Source: UBA6544 sp049601975 (lineage in GTDB: Bacteria; Pseudomonadota; Alphaproteobacteria; UBA8366). From it: DNA of 51,039 nucleotides. The notes beneath the pieces were generated by a model that ran no database searches, was not told the origin of the DNA, and saw nothing but the letters and a program-made list of their open reading frames with translations. Below, piece after piece: positions 1 through 8,294 of this stretch (position 1 is its first letter; every line of letters starts with the position of its first letter). The stretch spans positions 1-51,039 of the forward strand of contig JBMYRC010000012.1 of NCBI GenBank assembly GCA_049601975.1, given 5' to 3'. A program made the position numbers and the translations under genes.

Positions 1-202
1 CTGAATATCTGAGCCCAAAACATCAACATTCTCCGGTTAATGCGGGTGGCCAGCTGATCTAGCTGCCATTGGAGGTGTCAATCAATTCGGGGAGAACCTT
101 GGTAATGGCGATCTCGCATCCATCGCAGCCGTGCTCGCCGCTTTCATGGTTCTGTCTGTCTAGATTTTCCTGGAGACGGCAGACTAAAAATCGCTGCTCT
201 CT
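1..202. other. Window edge, no confident gene
   Basis: I see no complete gene here. A plus-strand stretch from about 75 to 170 reads as a glycine-rich then hydrophobic segment (ending FMVLSV before a TAG) and could be the tail of a membrane protein that starts outside the window. It has no start codon or recognisable motif, so it is left uncalled. Confidence 0.3.
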
Positions 203-781
203 TTAAGAGAATTGGTCGAGGACCTGGCCAAGCGCACGACCGGCCTGAGTTTCGTTATTCCCGCGGTCGATTTGATCTGAGAGGTCCGCTTCTTGACGTT
301 CCCGCGGAGTATCAACGGTCAACGGATTTTCGAATTCGGGACGGGGCGTTTCACCTGCCACCGGCGCTGTGGTCTCTTCAGAGAGTCGCTGCTGTGCTTC
401 CTCGCTAATATTGACCTCGTCCGGCGTACGGTTTGGCTGAACGTTGGGTGTCGGAATATTCTGCGGCGATGGTCGTACAAACGCCGTATCGATTTCCGCG
501 GTCTCATCGGAGAGTTGCCGCAAGCGGGGAGAGTCCCCCTCCCAAGCAGCTTCCTCACGGCGGACACCTGGTCCCGAATCTTCCAGGATGTCGTCTCGTT
601 CCTGCTCGCGGAGACTGCTGTTTCCAGCACCTCTAATGGCCCCGGTTTCGTGCCCTTGTAGGATCGCCTGTTCTTGCGCACGCTGTTGTTGCGCCCACAG
701 GTCGCCGCCCTCCTGCTGGCGCTGCATAGAGCTGACGAACGGAATGCCTCCGACGTTTCCAATGCCCCCGATATCGGACAT
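203..781 (-). CDS. Hypothetical disordered acidic protein
   Basis: A 192-residue protein of unknown function. The reading frame stays open further upstream to 955, but the ATG at 781 is chosen because GGAG lies 8 bases before it and because the longer form would run into the SDR gene. The N-terminus is Gly/Ile-rich (MSDIGGIGNVGG). A Gln/Glu-rich, probably helical part follows (about 19-65), then a Pro/Asn/Thr/Glu-rich low-complexity half. A short ISEEAQQRL motif near residue 125 resembles the 'ISEEA' segments of FlgM-like and other secreted or flagellar disordered proteins, but this is weak. There are no cysteines, signal peptide or membrane segments. It could be a regulatory or scaffold protein. 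I do not recognise the family. Confidence 0.6.
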   Translation of the reverse strand: MSDIGGIGNVGGIPFVSSMQRQQEGGDLWAQQQRAQEQAILQGHETGAIRGAGNSSLREQERDDILEDSGPGVRREEAAWEGDSPRLRQLSDETAEIDTAFVRPSPQNIPTPNVQPNRTPDEVNISEEAQQRLSEETTAPVAGETPRPEFENPLTVDTPRERQEADLSDQIDRGNNETQAGRALGQVLDQFS

Positions 782-863
782 TTGGCGCACTCCAAACCAA
801 GTAAGGTATCTCATACTAACATATGGGGAGGAAATTCGCGAATTCGAGATATTCCGCAATTTG

Positions 864-1610
864 CTAATACGTGGACCGCCCACCGGTAATATCGAAGACC
901 GCGCCCGTCGAGAACGAACATTCCTCGGAACTGAGCCAGGCCACCAAGGCCGCAATTTCCGCGACCTCGACGAAACGACCCATTGGAATTTTCGAGAGCA
1001 TATAGTCGATATGCTCCTCGGTCATTTGATCAAAAATTCGTGTCTTGGCGACCGCGGGCGTTACACAATTGACCCGGATATCCGTCTCCGCGAGCTCTTT
1101 CCCGAGTGACTTGGTCAAGCCGATCACGCCGGCTTTGGCCGCGCTATATGCAGGCGCGTTGGGGTTGCCCTCCTTGCCGGCCACCGACGCGATGTTGACG
1201 ACCCGGCCATATCCCGCGGATCGCATGATCGGCACCACGGCACGGCAGCAATAGAACACGCCGTTCAAATCGATATCCAGGACCTGGAGCCAATCCTCAA
1301 CCGGGTATTCCCAGGTCGGTACGTTTGGTCCGGAAATGCCCGCGTTATTCACCAATATATCGATCCCACCCATCGCCGACGCTGTCATCTCCACCGCCCT
1401 GGTAACCGCACCTGGATCGGTAACATTAAGTTGTTGCGAGTAGGCATTCTCGCCCATTTGGCCCGCAACATCGGCGGCCAAATCACCATCGGCATCCCAC
1501 AGGCAAACATTCGCACCCTCGGCTAGAAATCGTTCTGCAATTGCACGCCCGATCCCTTGTGCGCCTCCGGTCACCACCGCGCAACGATCGCTCAATCTAT
1601 TCTCATTCAT
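864..1610 (-). CDS. SDR family NAD(P)-dependent oxidoreductase
   Basis: A 248-residue classical short-chain dehydrogenase, the usual length for FabG-like cytosolic enzymes. The cofactor motif TGGAQGIG is at 14-21, NNAG at 88-91, and the catalytic Ser142, Tyr155 and Lys159 are in the expected order (IAS...YSAAK). It ends with the common 'ITGG' region. An Asp after the second strand (WDAD, about 39-41) fits NAD rather than NADP preference by family rule. The start is supported by AAGGAG about 10 bases upstream. It lies 42 bases downstream of the FkbM methyltransferase on the same strand, probably in one transcript. The alcohol or ketone substrate cannot be read from sequence; names such as 3-oxoacyl-ACP reductase would be over-specific. 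Confidence 0.9.
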   Translation of the reverse strand: MNENRLSDRCAVVTGGAQGIGRAIAERFLAEGANVCLWDADGDLAADVAGQMGENAYSQQLNVTDPGAVTRAVEMTASAMGGIDILVNNAGISGPNVPTWEYPVEDWLQVLDIDLNGVFYCCRAVVPIMRSAGYGRVVNIASVAGKEGNPNAPAYSAAKAGVIGLTKSLGKELAETDIRVNCVTPAVAKTRIFDQMTEEHIDYMLSKIPMGRFVEVAEIAALVAWLSSEECSFSTGAVFDITGGRSTY

Positions 1611-1652
1611 CCAGAAGATTCTCCTTACTCGTTCGCGGAAAGTAAGCCGCGA

Positions 1653-2576
1653 TTAAAGATGATCGCGGATATTCGCGAATTTCCACGGCGCAGCCTTGAA
1701 TGGCGAAAGCCGGTCCCGATACGCCTCCGCATAGGTCGACCCCATCGTGAAATCATAGGCATACAGGAATACATGCGCGAGGTCATAGGAAGAATAGACA
1801 TCGTGCAAAATTGTCGCCGCCTTCAAGAATTGCGGCACCGTATACAAGTCCAGCCTGGCAAAATCGCGCACGAAGACCGCGTCCGCCCATAGGAACTGGC
1901 TCATCGCGTCAGTCGGATCGCCAGTCGACAGCGGTCGAAAATTACGCCCGGAGATATCTACAAGTTTATGAAGCACGAAACCTTGGCTACGCAGGAACGT
2001 CTGAATATCGCCGAACAACGGCTGTCCGCGATAGACCTCGACGAATTCGACCTCTGTCTCGATGACGACGGCCTGGGAGAGCTTTTCCATGCCGTTCTCG
2101 AGGACCATGAGTTCGGCACCTTGGATATCGAGTTTGGCGTAATCAACCAATGGACATTCGGCAATATCGTCGAGACGCCGAGTTCCAATCTCGACGCGGT
2201 CGACAACACGAAAATTCCCCCCTTCGGACGTCGCCGAGATCGATTCGAACATATCGATCACATCCGGATTCGGCTCGAAGAGCGAAGAGCACCCCCGGTA
2301 GAGGGTTACGTGAAGCGTCGCCGGGCCGCCATCGCCGAGTGCGAAGGGGAGCACCCTGGACCCCGGAGGCAACGCCGCTTCCGCCGCTGGAATTTGATCC
2401 GAGTTGATTTCAAAGCCCGTTACCCGGCACAAACCCTGTCGCGACAGCGCATCGTAACGTGGCCGTCCCTCTGCCATCGCACCCACATCCAAAACCTCGA
2501 TCGGATCAATCGTGGCGGCACCGAGAATTTCGGCCAAACGAAAGGGCGCTTCCGCGGGCGCCTGTTCTTCGGACAT
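1653..2576 (-). CDS. FkbM family SAM-dependent methyltransferase
   Basis: A 307-residue protein with the FkbM-type Rossmann core: glycine-containing motif I (VLDVGA, about 23-28), acidic end of strand 2 (GFEIN), and the family-typical YAKLDIQGAE segment where strand 4 carries the conserved Asp, followed by VLENG. FkbM enzymes O-methylate hydroxyls on sugars, lipids or polyketides. The last hundred residues (Tyr/Phe/Asp-rich) follow the catalytic core and may be an acceptor-specific extension. The start has GGGAG 8 bases upstream. It is the first gene of a probable two-gene unit with the SDR downstream, and lies just downstream of a tRNA-Pro and its terminator. The substrate is unknown. Confidence 0.85.
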   Translation of the reverse strand: MSEEQAPAEAPFRLAEILGAATIDPIEVLDVGAMAEGRPRYDALSRQGLCRVTGFEINSDQIPAAEAALPPGSRVLPFALGDGGPATLHVTLYRGCSSLFEPNPDVIDMFESISATSEGGNFRVVDRVEIGTRRLDDIAECPLVDYAKLDIQGAELMVLENGMEKLSQAVVIETEVEFVEVYRGQPLFGDIQTFLRSQGFVLHKLVDISGRNFRPLSTGDPTDAMSQFLWADAVFVRDFARLDLYTVPQFLKAATILHDVYSSYDLAHVFLYAYDFTMGSTYAEAYRDRLSPFKAAPWKFANIRDHL

Positions 2577-2701
2577 TCGTCATTCTCCCGAGGGGTCGAC
2601 AACAAAATTATAGTCAGGACATCAATCTATTCGGATCAAGCCTCCATCACCATAGGCACCGGTAACGAAATGGACGGGCGCTGTGAGCGCCAAATGAAAT
2701 G

Positions 2702-2734
2702 AAAAGGCCCTTCGCGTCATGCGACACGAAGGGC
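2702..2734 (-). terminator. Rho-independent terminator of tRNA-Pro
   Basis: On the minus strand an 8-bp perfect stem (GCCCTTCG / CGAAGGGC, 2707-2714 and 2727-2734) with a 12-base loop is followed by C and four T's. It lies immediately after the 3' CCA end of tRNA-Pro(CGG), as expected for its transcription stop. Confidence 0.75.
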
Positions 2735-2742
2735 TTCTAACC

Positions 2743-2819
2743 TGGTCGGGGAGAGAGGATTCGAACCTCCGGCCCCCGCCTCCCGAAGACGGTGCTCTAC
2801 CAGGCTGAGCTACTCCCCG
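2743..2819 (-). tRNA. tRNA-Pro (anticodon CGG)
   Basis: A 77-base cloverleaf with encoded CCA. The acceptor stem is CGGGGAG/CTCCCCG, the D arm has GCTC/GAGC around AGCCTGGTA, the anticodon stem is CCGTC/GGCGG with loop TTCGGGA (anticodon CGG), and the T arm carries the canonical TTCGAAT loop. The C1 start is the normal proline identity feature. It reads CCG codons, which are common in the neighbouring genes. A hairpin terminator follows within 10 bases. Confidence 0.96.
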
Positions 2820-2940
2820 GATGTGGTGGTCGGCCTTATATCCGAGCGAACGGGTGATGGCAATGCAGAACCCGCGCTCGCCCAGCGGTTTCTGCGGTAT
2901 ATCTGCCTCAACATGTGAGATTGAATGGGAGTGGCGGACA

Positions 2941-4236
2941 ATGACGGACTCAGCGAAATTATCGATGTCGGCGGCGCTGCGCGCCATGGATGCAGGTGAG
3001 CTAACAGCGGAGACGCTATTGGGCGATTGCCTCGCACGGGTTGACGCACGGGAAAAGGATGTCTTGGCCTGGGTGGCGATGGACCGCGAGGCCGCGACCG
3101 CCAATGCCAAGGCCGCCGATGCGGCTGGGCGACCGGGTGCGCTTGGTGGCCTTCCCGTCGCCTTCAAAGACATCATCGATACAGCGGCACTCGGGACCGA
3201 ATATAATTCCGTCATCTATAAGGGTCATCGGCCAACTGAGGATGCCTCCGCCGTGACTGCGGTCAAGGAAGCCGGCGGTTTCATCATGGGCAAAACCGTG
3301 ACGACCACCTTCGCACACCGCAATCCGGGCCCGACGCGCAACCCGCACAATCCCGGACATTCGCCCGGCGGATCCTCCAGCGGCTCCGCCGCTGCCGTCG
3401 CCGACTTCATGGTGCCGCTGGCGCTCGGCACGCAAACCGGCGGTTCCGTCCTGCGCCCCGGCGCCTATTGCGGGATCTTGGCGTACAAACCAGCCTTCGA
3501 CGCCATAAATTTCGGCGGCACCAAGCAAATATCAGCGTCCCTCGACACATTGGGTTTCTACGCTCGCAGTCTCGACGATCTGCCGATCGCGGGCGCGGCC
3601 TTGCAGGGACGCCACACCCCCTTGGCCGTCGGGGACGATACCGCCGCACCGAAGATCGCTCTGGTGCGAACAACCAGTTGGGATCAAGCACAACAATGTG
3701 GTCGCGATCTGGTAGAGGACGTGTTCGAGAAACTGGGCGCCGCGGGCGCTGCGACGCGCGAGCTGGATTTACCGCCGCCCTTCCCTGGATTGTTCGACGC
3801 GCACACGGTCGTCGGTGCGGTCGAACCTCTGACGGCGCTCGCCTGGGAGATCGAGAACGATTGGGACGGTATTCCGGAGCCGACGAGAAAGCTGATTGAG
3901 GAAGGCCGCGAATTCGGCCTCGAAAAATATGTCGAAGCCCTGGCGCTTGGCGAGACTTGCCGGCGACAACTGCCCGACGTGATAGAAGAGACCGAAATCA
4001 TCCTCACATTGCCAGCACCGGGCGAGGCTCCCGAGGGACTGACATCGACTGGCAGTGCCGAATTCAATCGACTTTGGACCTTCCTCCACGTCCCTTGCCT
4101 GCATGTCCCGGTCGACCGTGGCCCGACGGGCCTGCCTATCGGCATCCAACTCGTCTCCCGACGCGGCTCCGAGGCGCATCTTCTGGCTACCGCTCGATGG
4201 ATCGCACGCAAACTCGACCTCGATCTATTTGGGTAG
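2941..4236 (+). CDS. Amidase (amidase-signature family)
   Basis: A 431-residue amidase-signature hydrolase. The Ser-cisSer-Lys triad is visible: Lys76 in AFKD, the cis-Ser around 146 in PGGSSSGSA, and the nucleophile Ser169 in TQTGGSVLRP. The frame is open back to 2821, but the ATG at 2941 has GGAG 9 bases upstream and gives a normal N-terminus. The family hydrolyses carboxamides, including acyl-amides, allophanate and Asn/Gln-tRNA intermediates. There are no GatB/C partners here and no C-terminal allophanate domain, so a catabolic amidase is more likely than GatA. It stands alone between a divergent tRNA and the TRAP operon. Preferred substrate unknown. Confidence 0.88.
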   Translation: MTDSAKLSMSAALRAMDAGELTAETLLGDCLARVDAREKDVLAWVAMDREAATANAKAADAAGRPGALGGLPVAFKDIIDTAALGTEYNSVIYKGHRPTEDASAVTAVKEAGGFIMGKTVTTTFAHRNPGPTRNPHNPGHSPGGSSSGSAAAVADFMVPLALGTQTGGSVLRPGAYCGILAYKPAFDAINFGGTKQISASLDTLGFYARSLDDLPIAGAALQGRHTPLAVGDDTAAPKIALVRTTSWDQAQQCGRDLVEDVFEKLGAAGAATRELDLPPPFPGLFDAHTVVGAVEPLTALAWEIENDWDGIPEPTRKLIEEGREFGLEKYVEALALGETCRRQLPDVIEETEIILTLPAPGEAPEGLTSTGSAEFNRLWTFLHVPCLHVPVDRGPTGLPIGIQLVSRRGSEAHLLATARWIARKLDLDLFG

Positions 4237-4680
4237 TTGAAAGTCGTCAAAATGGCGGCCTAACACAGGCGATCAGCAGCGACGGGCCAAGCAAGGGTAG
4301 CTGCTGAATCGCTATCGTCACAATCCATCCGCGATATCCGTCGGTCACCGCTCCCGTTTACTTGATCGTCCGGGCGGGCTTCTACCACGTCGTCTTCGAT
4401 CCAAATACTGATTTCGCTCATCGTCTTAGAGCCTATCGTCTTTTTGGGGGTGCCGAACTGGCCCAAAGCCGTCCTTCTGACGTGCTCCCAAACCGGCGAA
4501 TCCAAAACTCGCGCGGCGGGTTGATAGGCGACCGAACAATCAATTCGATGAAACTAAGAATGCCGCCACTAGGTGCAACGTCAAAGCCACCCAATAACGC
4601 CTTGTTCGGTTATAATATTGAGGCTAGCCTACCATATCTCGCGCGGATTTGTATGACGCTCACGCGGGATGAATAAGGAT
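4237..4680. other. Intergenic region, no supported gene
   Basis: About 440 bases between the amidase and the TRAP leader. Short open frames exist on both strands, for example a minus-strand frame from an ATG at 4421, but none has a good ribosome site, codon pattern or recognisable motif. It may hold the TRAP promoter; I cannot place one with confidence. Confidence 0.5.
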
Positions 4681-4725
4681 TGTCCGATTAATCGAATCGG
4701 ACACTCTTGCCGCGGCGATTGCCGC
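4681..4725 (+). promoter_or_regulatory. Inverted repeat and hairpin in TRAP operon leader
   Basis: Two palindromes precede the TRAP receptor gene. The first is a perfect 9-bp inverted repeat TGTCCGATT-N5-AATCGGACA (4681-4703), the shape of a dimeric repressor operator (GntR, LacI or FadR-type regulators commonly use such sites). The second is a 5-bp GC hairpin GCGGC-GATT-GCCGC (4712-4725) ending six bases before the GGGAGGA ribosome site at 4731-4737. They could serve transcriptional and translational control of the operon respectively. No regulator gene is adjacent. Confidence 0.5.
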
Positions 4726-4742
4726 AATAAGGGAGGATAAAA

Positions 4743-5816
4743 ATGAAATTAAAATCGATTCTATCCGTTGGACTGGCCTTCGGGCTGGCAGGCGGAATTG
4801 TTCTTGGCACTTCGGCCGATGCTGACGCTAAGAAAGTCCGCTGGAAGATGCAAAGTACTTTCGGCAGCAAGCTGCCTCACCTCGGCACCTCCGGTGTTCG
4901 CTTCACACAGAACGTCAAGGAAATGACCGACGGTCAACTCAACATCAAGTTCTTTGAGCCGGGCGCACTTGTTCCGTCCCTTGAATGCTTCGATGCGGTC
5001 TCTAAGGGTGCCCTTGAGTCTTGCTGGACGACCCCTGGCTACCACACGGCCAAATATCCGGCTCTGTCGTTCTTCACGACGGTTCCGTTCGGCCCGCAAA
5101 TCGGTGAATTCCTCGGCTGGAAATGGTTCGGCGGGGGAAATGATCTGAAACAAGAAATCTACGACAAGCACAACCTGGTCGCATTTGATAGTTTCGCGAT
5201 TGGCCCGGAGACTTCGGGTTGGTTTAAGACTGAGATTACGTCTCTTGAGCAGATCAAGGGCTTGAAGATGCGTTTCTTCGGTCTCGGCGCGAAGGTCATG
5301 CAGAAGATGGGTGCCGCGACGCAGCTTCTCGCTGGTGCGGATATCTATCCTGCCCTCGAGCGCGGCGTTATCGATGCTACTGAGTTCTCGATGCCGACCA
5401 TCGACACGAAACTCGGCTTCCATCAAATCGCGAAGTACAACTACTTCCCGGGCTGGCACCAACAGGTTTCGGTGTCTGAATTCCTGATGAACAAGGACGC
5501 GTGGAACAAGCTTTCGAAAGCCCACAAAACCATCATCAAGGTCGGCCTCGGCGATAGCGTGATGCACACATACGCGGAGACGGAAGCGAAGAACTTTGAC
5601 GCGATGGCGCTCATGCAATCCAAGCATGGAGTCATCGTTAAGCGTTGGCCGGACGAGACTTTGGCCAAGTTCGAGAAAGCTTGGTTCGAGGTCGTTAAGG
5701 AAGAATCTGCGAAAGACGCCTTGTTCAAAAAGGTCGCGGATCACTTCTACGCTTACCGTGCGAAGTATAAGGTTTGGGGCGATGCTCAAAGCCTGAAAGG
5801 TACGTATCTCAAATAG
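4743..5816 (+). CDS. dctP: TRAP transporter substrate-binding protein (TakP-like)
   Basis: A 357-residue periplasmic receptor of a tripartite ATP-independent transporter. The signal peptide covers about 1-29 (hydrophobic core LSVGLAFGLAGG, cleavage near ADA-KK). The mature protein has the DctP fold with the specificity helix 'GLKMRFFG', whose Arg is expected to bind the ligand carboxylate. The stretch IYPALERGVIDATEF...LGFHQIAKYNYFPGW closely follows TakP-type receptors, which bind 2-oxo acids such as pyruvate; in TakP the equivalent of 'TEF' is 'AEW', so the pocket differs. Strong ribosome site GGGAGGA. It is the first of four genes. A monocarboxylate or 2-oxoacid ligand is inferred. Confidence 0.92.
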   Translation: MKLKSILSVGLAFGLAGGIVLGTSADADAKKVRWKMQSTFGSKLPHLGTSGVRFTQNVKEMTDGQLNIKFFEPGALVPSLECFDAVSKGALESCWTTPGYHTAKYPALSFFTTVPFGPQIGEFLGWKWFGGGNDLKQEIYDKHNLVAFDSFAIGPETSGWFKTEITSLEQIKGLKMRFFGLGAKVMQKMGAATQLLAGADIYPALERGVIDATEFSMPTIDTKLGFHQIAKYNYFPGWHQQVSVSEFLMNKDAWNKLSKAHKTIIKVGLGDSVMHTYAETEAKNFDAMALMQSKHGVIVKRWPDETLAKFEKAWFEVVKEESAKDALFKKVADHFYAYRAKYKVWGDAQSLKGTYLK

Positions 5817-5866
5817 TTTTTGAGATAGGGCGGAAGTTTCACGAGGAACTTCACGGCCGAATTAGC

Positions 5867-5901
5867 ATTACCGGAGGCCCAGTTTTCAGGCCTCCGGTAA
5901 T
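5867..5901 (+). promoter_or_regulatory. Long hairpin between TRAP receptor and permease genes
   Basis: A perfect 13-bp inverted repeat (ATTACCGGAGGCC / GGCCTCCGGTAAT) with a 9-base loop lies in the 160-base gap after the receptor gene. No T-run follows, so it is not a standard terminator. A smaller GAAGTT/AACTTC hairpin precedes it at 5833-5852. Such structures between an abundant receptor and its membrane subunits usually protect the upstream mRNA from decay or partly stop transcription, giving more receptor than permease. This role is inferred from position. Confidence 0.65.
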
Positions 5902-5976
5902 TGCGACTTCCGGCTAAATCATGTTTCGCCCCCATCGCGTGTCGCATAGATTTTAAAATTTGACGTTGGAATACAG

Positions 5977-7359
5977 ATGCTCGTCGAACTCGTAGATTTA
6001 ATTATCGATTTCCTGCCAGTGATGATGTTTGCGTCGCTGGCGCTTCTGTTATTCACCGGCTATCCCGTCGCCTTTATTCTTGGTGGGTTGGCCCTGATAT
6101 ACGGATTTCTCGGAATATTTTTCGATATATTTTCGTTTGTTCAATTCTTTAATTTTCTACCCAGAATTTGGGGACAGGCAGCCGAGAATTTAGTCCTCGT
6201 TGCGGTACCGACCTTTGTCTTCATGGGCGTAATGATGGAGCGTTCGGGCGTTGCGAACGATATGCTGTATTGCTGTCAGGTCCTGTTGAAAAGAGTACCC
6301 GGTGGCCTGGCGATTTCGGTTGCAATCATGGGCACTATCCTTGCCGCCATGACCGGTATCATCGGTGCATCGGTGACGATGATGACGGCATTGGCGCTGC
6401 CAACAATGCTCAAACAGAAATACAATCATGGCTTGGCGACAGGTACGATTTGCGCCTCTGGCACATTGGGAATTTTGATTCCGCCCAGCATCATGCTGAT
6501 CATCATGGCGGATCTGATGACAATTTCCGTCGGCGACCTGTTCTTAGCGGCGTTGATACCGGGCCTGTGTCTCGCCGCTATGTACGTCATCTATATCGCC
6601 GTCGCGTCCGGCATCAATAAAAACTTAGCTCCCCCTCTTCCCGCGGACGCCTTGCTCGTGGAAAAGGGCGAGATGGGCCCACTGCTAGTGCGGAGTTTCT
6701 TTCCGCCGGTCTTCCTGATTGCGATCATCAAAGGCTCGATCTTGCTCGGCTTTGCGACCCCATCCGAAGCCGGCGCGGTCGGCGCCGGTGGCGCGACACT
6801 TCTCGCTTGGCTGAACAAACGCCTGAAGCGCGATATGATCGTCGGTGTCTGTCAGTCCTCGGGCCTAACGGTATCGTTTATTTTCTTCATCATCCTCAGC
6901 GCCACCTGCTTCGCCCTCGTGTTCAGGTCGCTTGGCGGTGACGATATCATTGAGGAATTGATCCTCGAAGCCGGCCTCAGTCCGTGGGGATTGCTGTTCC
7001 TGATTATGGGCATCGTATTTGTCCTTGGCTTCTTCCTCGATTGGGTCGAGATCACCTTGATCATCCTGCCGGTTTTCGCGCCAATCGTTGTCGGCCTCGA
7101 ATTCGGCGACCACGTGCCGCTGGAAAATCGCGCGATGATCTACTGGTTCACGGTTTTGGTGGCGATCAATCTACAGACATCGTTCCTGACACCACCGTTC
7201 GGGTATGCCTTGTTCTACTTGAAGGGCATCGCACCGCGTGAGGTCAAACTAGGAAGCATCTACAAAGGCATTATCCCATTTGTGATATTGCAGTTAATCG
7301 CATTACTTCTCGTGATCAATTTCCCATCGGTAGCCCTTTGGCTGCCGGGCCTCTCTTAG
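5977..7359 (+). CDS. dctM: TRAP transporter large permease DctM
   Basis: A 460-residue, highly hydrophobic protein with about 11-12 predicted membrane segments, the channel-forming subunit of a Na+-coupled TRAP transporter. Family hallmarks include TGYPVAF in the first segments, VPTFVFMGVMME, the GIIGASVTMMTALALPTM loop and SGTLGILIPPSIM, followed near the C-terminus by TSFLTPPFGYALFYLKG. The start is ATG with only a weak GGA ribosome site. It is the second gene of the operon, placed before the small subunit, which is the reverse of the usual P-Q-M order. The next gene starts 16 bases after its stop. Confidence 0.94.
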   Translation: MLVELVDLIIDFLPVMMFASLALLLFTGYPVAFILGGLALIYGFLGIFFDIFSFVQFFNFLPRIWGQAAENLVLVAVPTFVFMGVMMERSGVANDMLYCCQVLLKRVPGGLAISVAIMGTILAAMTGIIGASVTMMTALALPTMLKQKYNHGLATGTICASGTLGILIPPSIMLIIMADLMTISVGDLFLAALIPGLCLAAMYVIYIAVASGINKNLAPPLPADALLVEKGEMGPLLVRSFFPPVFLIAIIKGSILLGFATPSEAGAVGAGGATLLAWLNKRLKRDMIVGVCQSSGLTVSFIFFIILSATCFALVFRSLGGDDIIEELILEAGLSPWGLLFLIMGIVFVLGFFLDWVEITLIILPVFAPIVVGLEFGDHVPLENRAMIYWFTVLVAINLQTSFLTPPFGYALFYLKGIAPREVKLGSIYKGIIPFVILQLIALLLVINFPSVALWLPGLS

Positions 7360-7375
7360 CGGAAGGGAAGATAAC

Positions 7376-8284
7376 ATGTCGGATACAACGGAACATGCTC
7401 AGCTAGACAGCGGCGATATCCCCGCCGTCATCCGGTGGAGTGCCACAATCGGTAAGTTCGTCGAAACTATCGGAAAATGGTCATCCCTATTTATGCTGCC
7501 CCTGGTCTTTATCACTGTTTGGGACGTGCTGCAGCGTAAGACACTAACGTATATCGGTAATTTCATGCTGAATAACGAGATGCTCGCAGCACGAGATTGG
7601 ATGTACAGCACGCTGTTGGCGTTGTTGCCTTTCCGATCCACGTTGCTGCAGGAACTGGAATGGCATTTTCATACGGCGCTGTTCACCCTCGTCCTCGGCT
7701 ATGGCTATATTTATAACCGGCATGTCCGCGTCGATCTCGTGCGCGAAAAACTGAGTTTCCGCAAACAAGCTTGGATTGAGCTGCTCGGCTGCTCGATCTT
7801 GATGATACCGTTTTGCCTTCTCGTCGCATGGTTTTCGATCGATTACGTCACTGACGCCTATACAAGCAATGAGCAATCAGCGTCATTGGTCGGCCTCAGT
7901 CATCGCTGGGCGATCAAGGCCGTCCTGGTGTTCGGTCTCATTGTCGCCGCGATGGCCGGATTTGCCATATGGCTGCAAACCGCTTTTGCATTGTTCAGCT
8001 CGAAATCGTTTGATTTTGCGCTGTACACAATCGAAAGACCGGAAGAGAAAATTGAAAAACGGCTTATGATGGAAGCTATCGACGGATCCATTACCGATGG
8101 CTCTAACGAGGCTAAGCGCGGAAACAGTAGTGACCTGCTCAGTCGAAAAATCGACGATTCGGTCTACGAACACGCGACGGATACCGCCAGCCAGAGATTT
8201 TTCTATTACTTCGGCATGTCGATCATGGTCATCGTTTTGATCTTGATGTTCCACACCTTCGACTTCTGGAGCTGGCTGGTCTAG
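7376..8284 (+). CDS. dctQ: TRAP transporter small permease DctQ, long form
   Basis: A 302-residue small permease subunit, long for DctQ (usually about 160-220 residues). The core has four helices (roughly 36-52, 98-115, 133-156, 178-206) and the family signature LQELEWHFHTALF...HVRVDLV, which matches the TakQ type. An extra hydrophilic acidic stretch (about 210-270, rich in Glu/Asp/Ser/Lys) and a fifth helix (about 275-297, IMVIVLILMF) are added at the C-terminus. DctQ docks on DctM and the receptor. The start has AAGGGAAG just upstream. The added helix could contact the product of the next gene, 10 bases downstream; that is inference. Confidence 0.9.
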   Translation: MSDTTEHAQLDSGDIPAVIRWSATIGKFVETIGKWSSLFMLPLVFITVWDVLQRKTLTYIGNFMLNNEMLAARDWMYSTLLALLPFRSTLLQELEWHFHTALFTLVLGYGYIYNRHVRVDLVREKLSFRKQAWIELLGCSILMIPFCLLVAWFSIDYVTDAYTSNEQSASLVGLSHRWAIKAVLVFGLIVAAMAGFAIWLQTAFALFSSKSFDFALYTIERPEEKIEKRLMMEAIDGSITDGSNEAKRGNSSDLLSRKIDDSVYEHATDTASQRFFYYFGMSIMVIVLILMFHTFDFWSWLV

Positions 8285-8294
8285 CCGCTATTGC

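Noticed and set aside
2821..2940. N-terminal extension of the amidase reaching the tRNA
   Set aside because: The ATG at 2941 has a good GGAG site and gives a normal family N-terminus; the extension lacks a ribosome site.
4260..4421. Small minus-strand ORF downstream of the amidase
   Set aside because: No clear ribosome site, no recognisable family, and it lies in the leader region of the TRAP operon.
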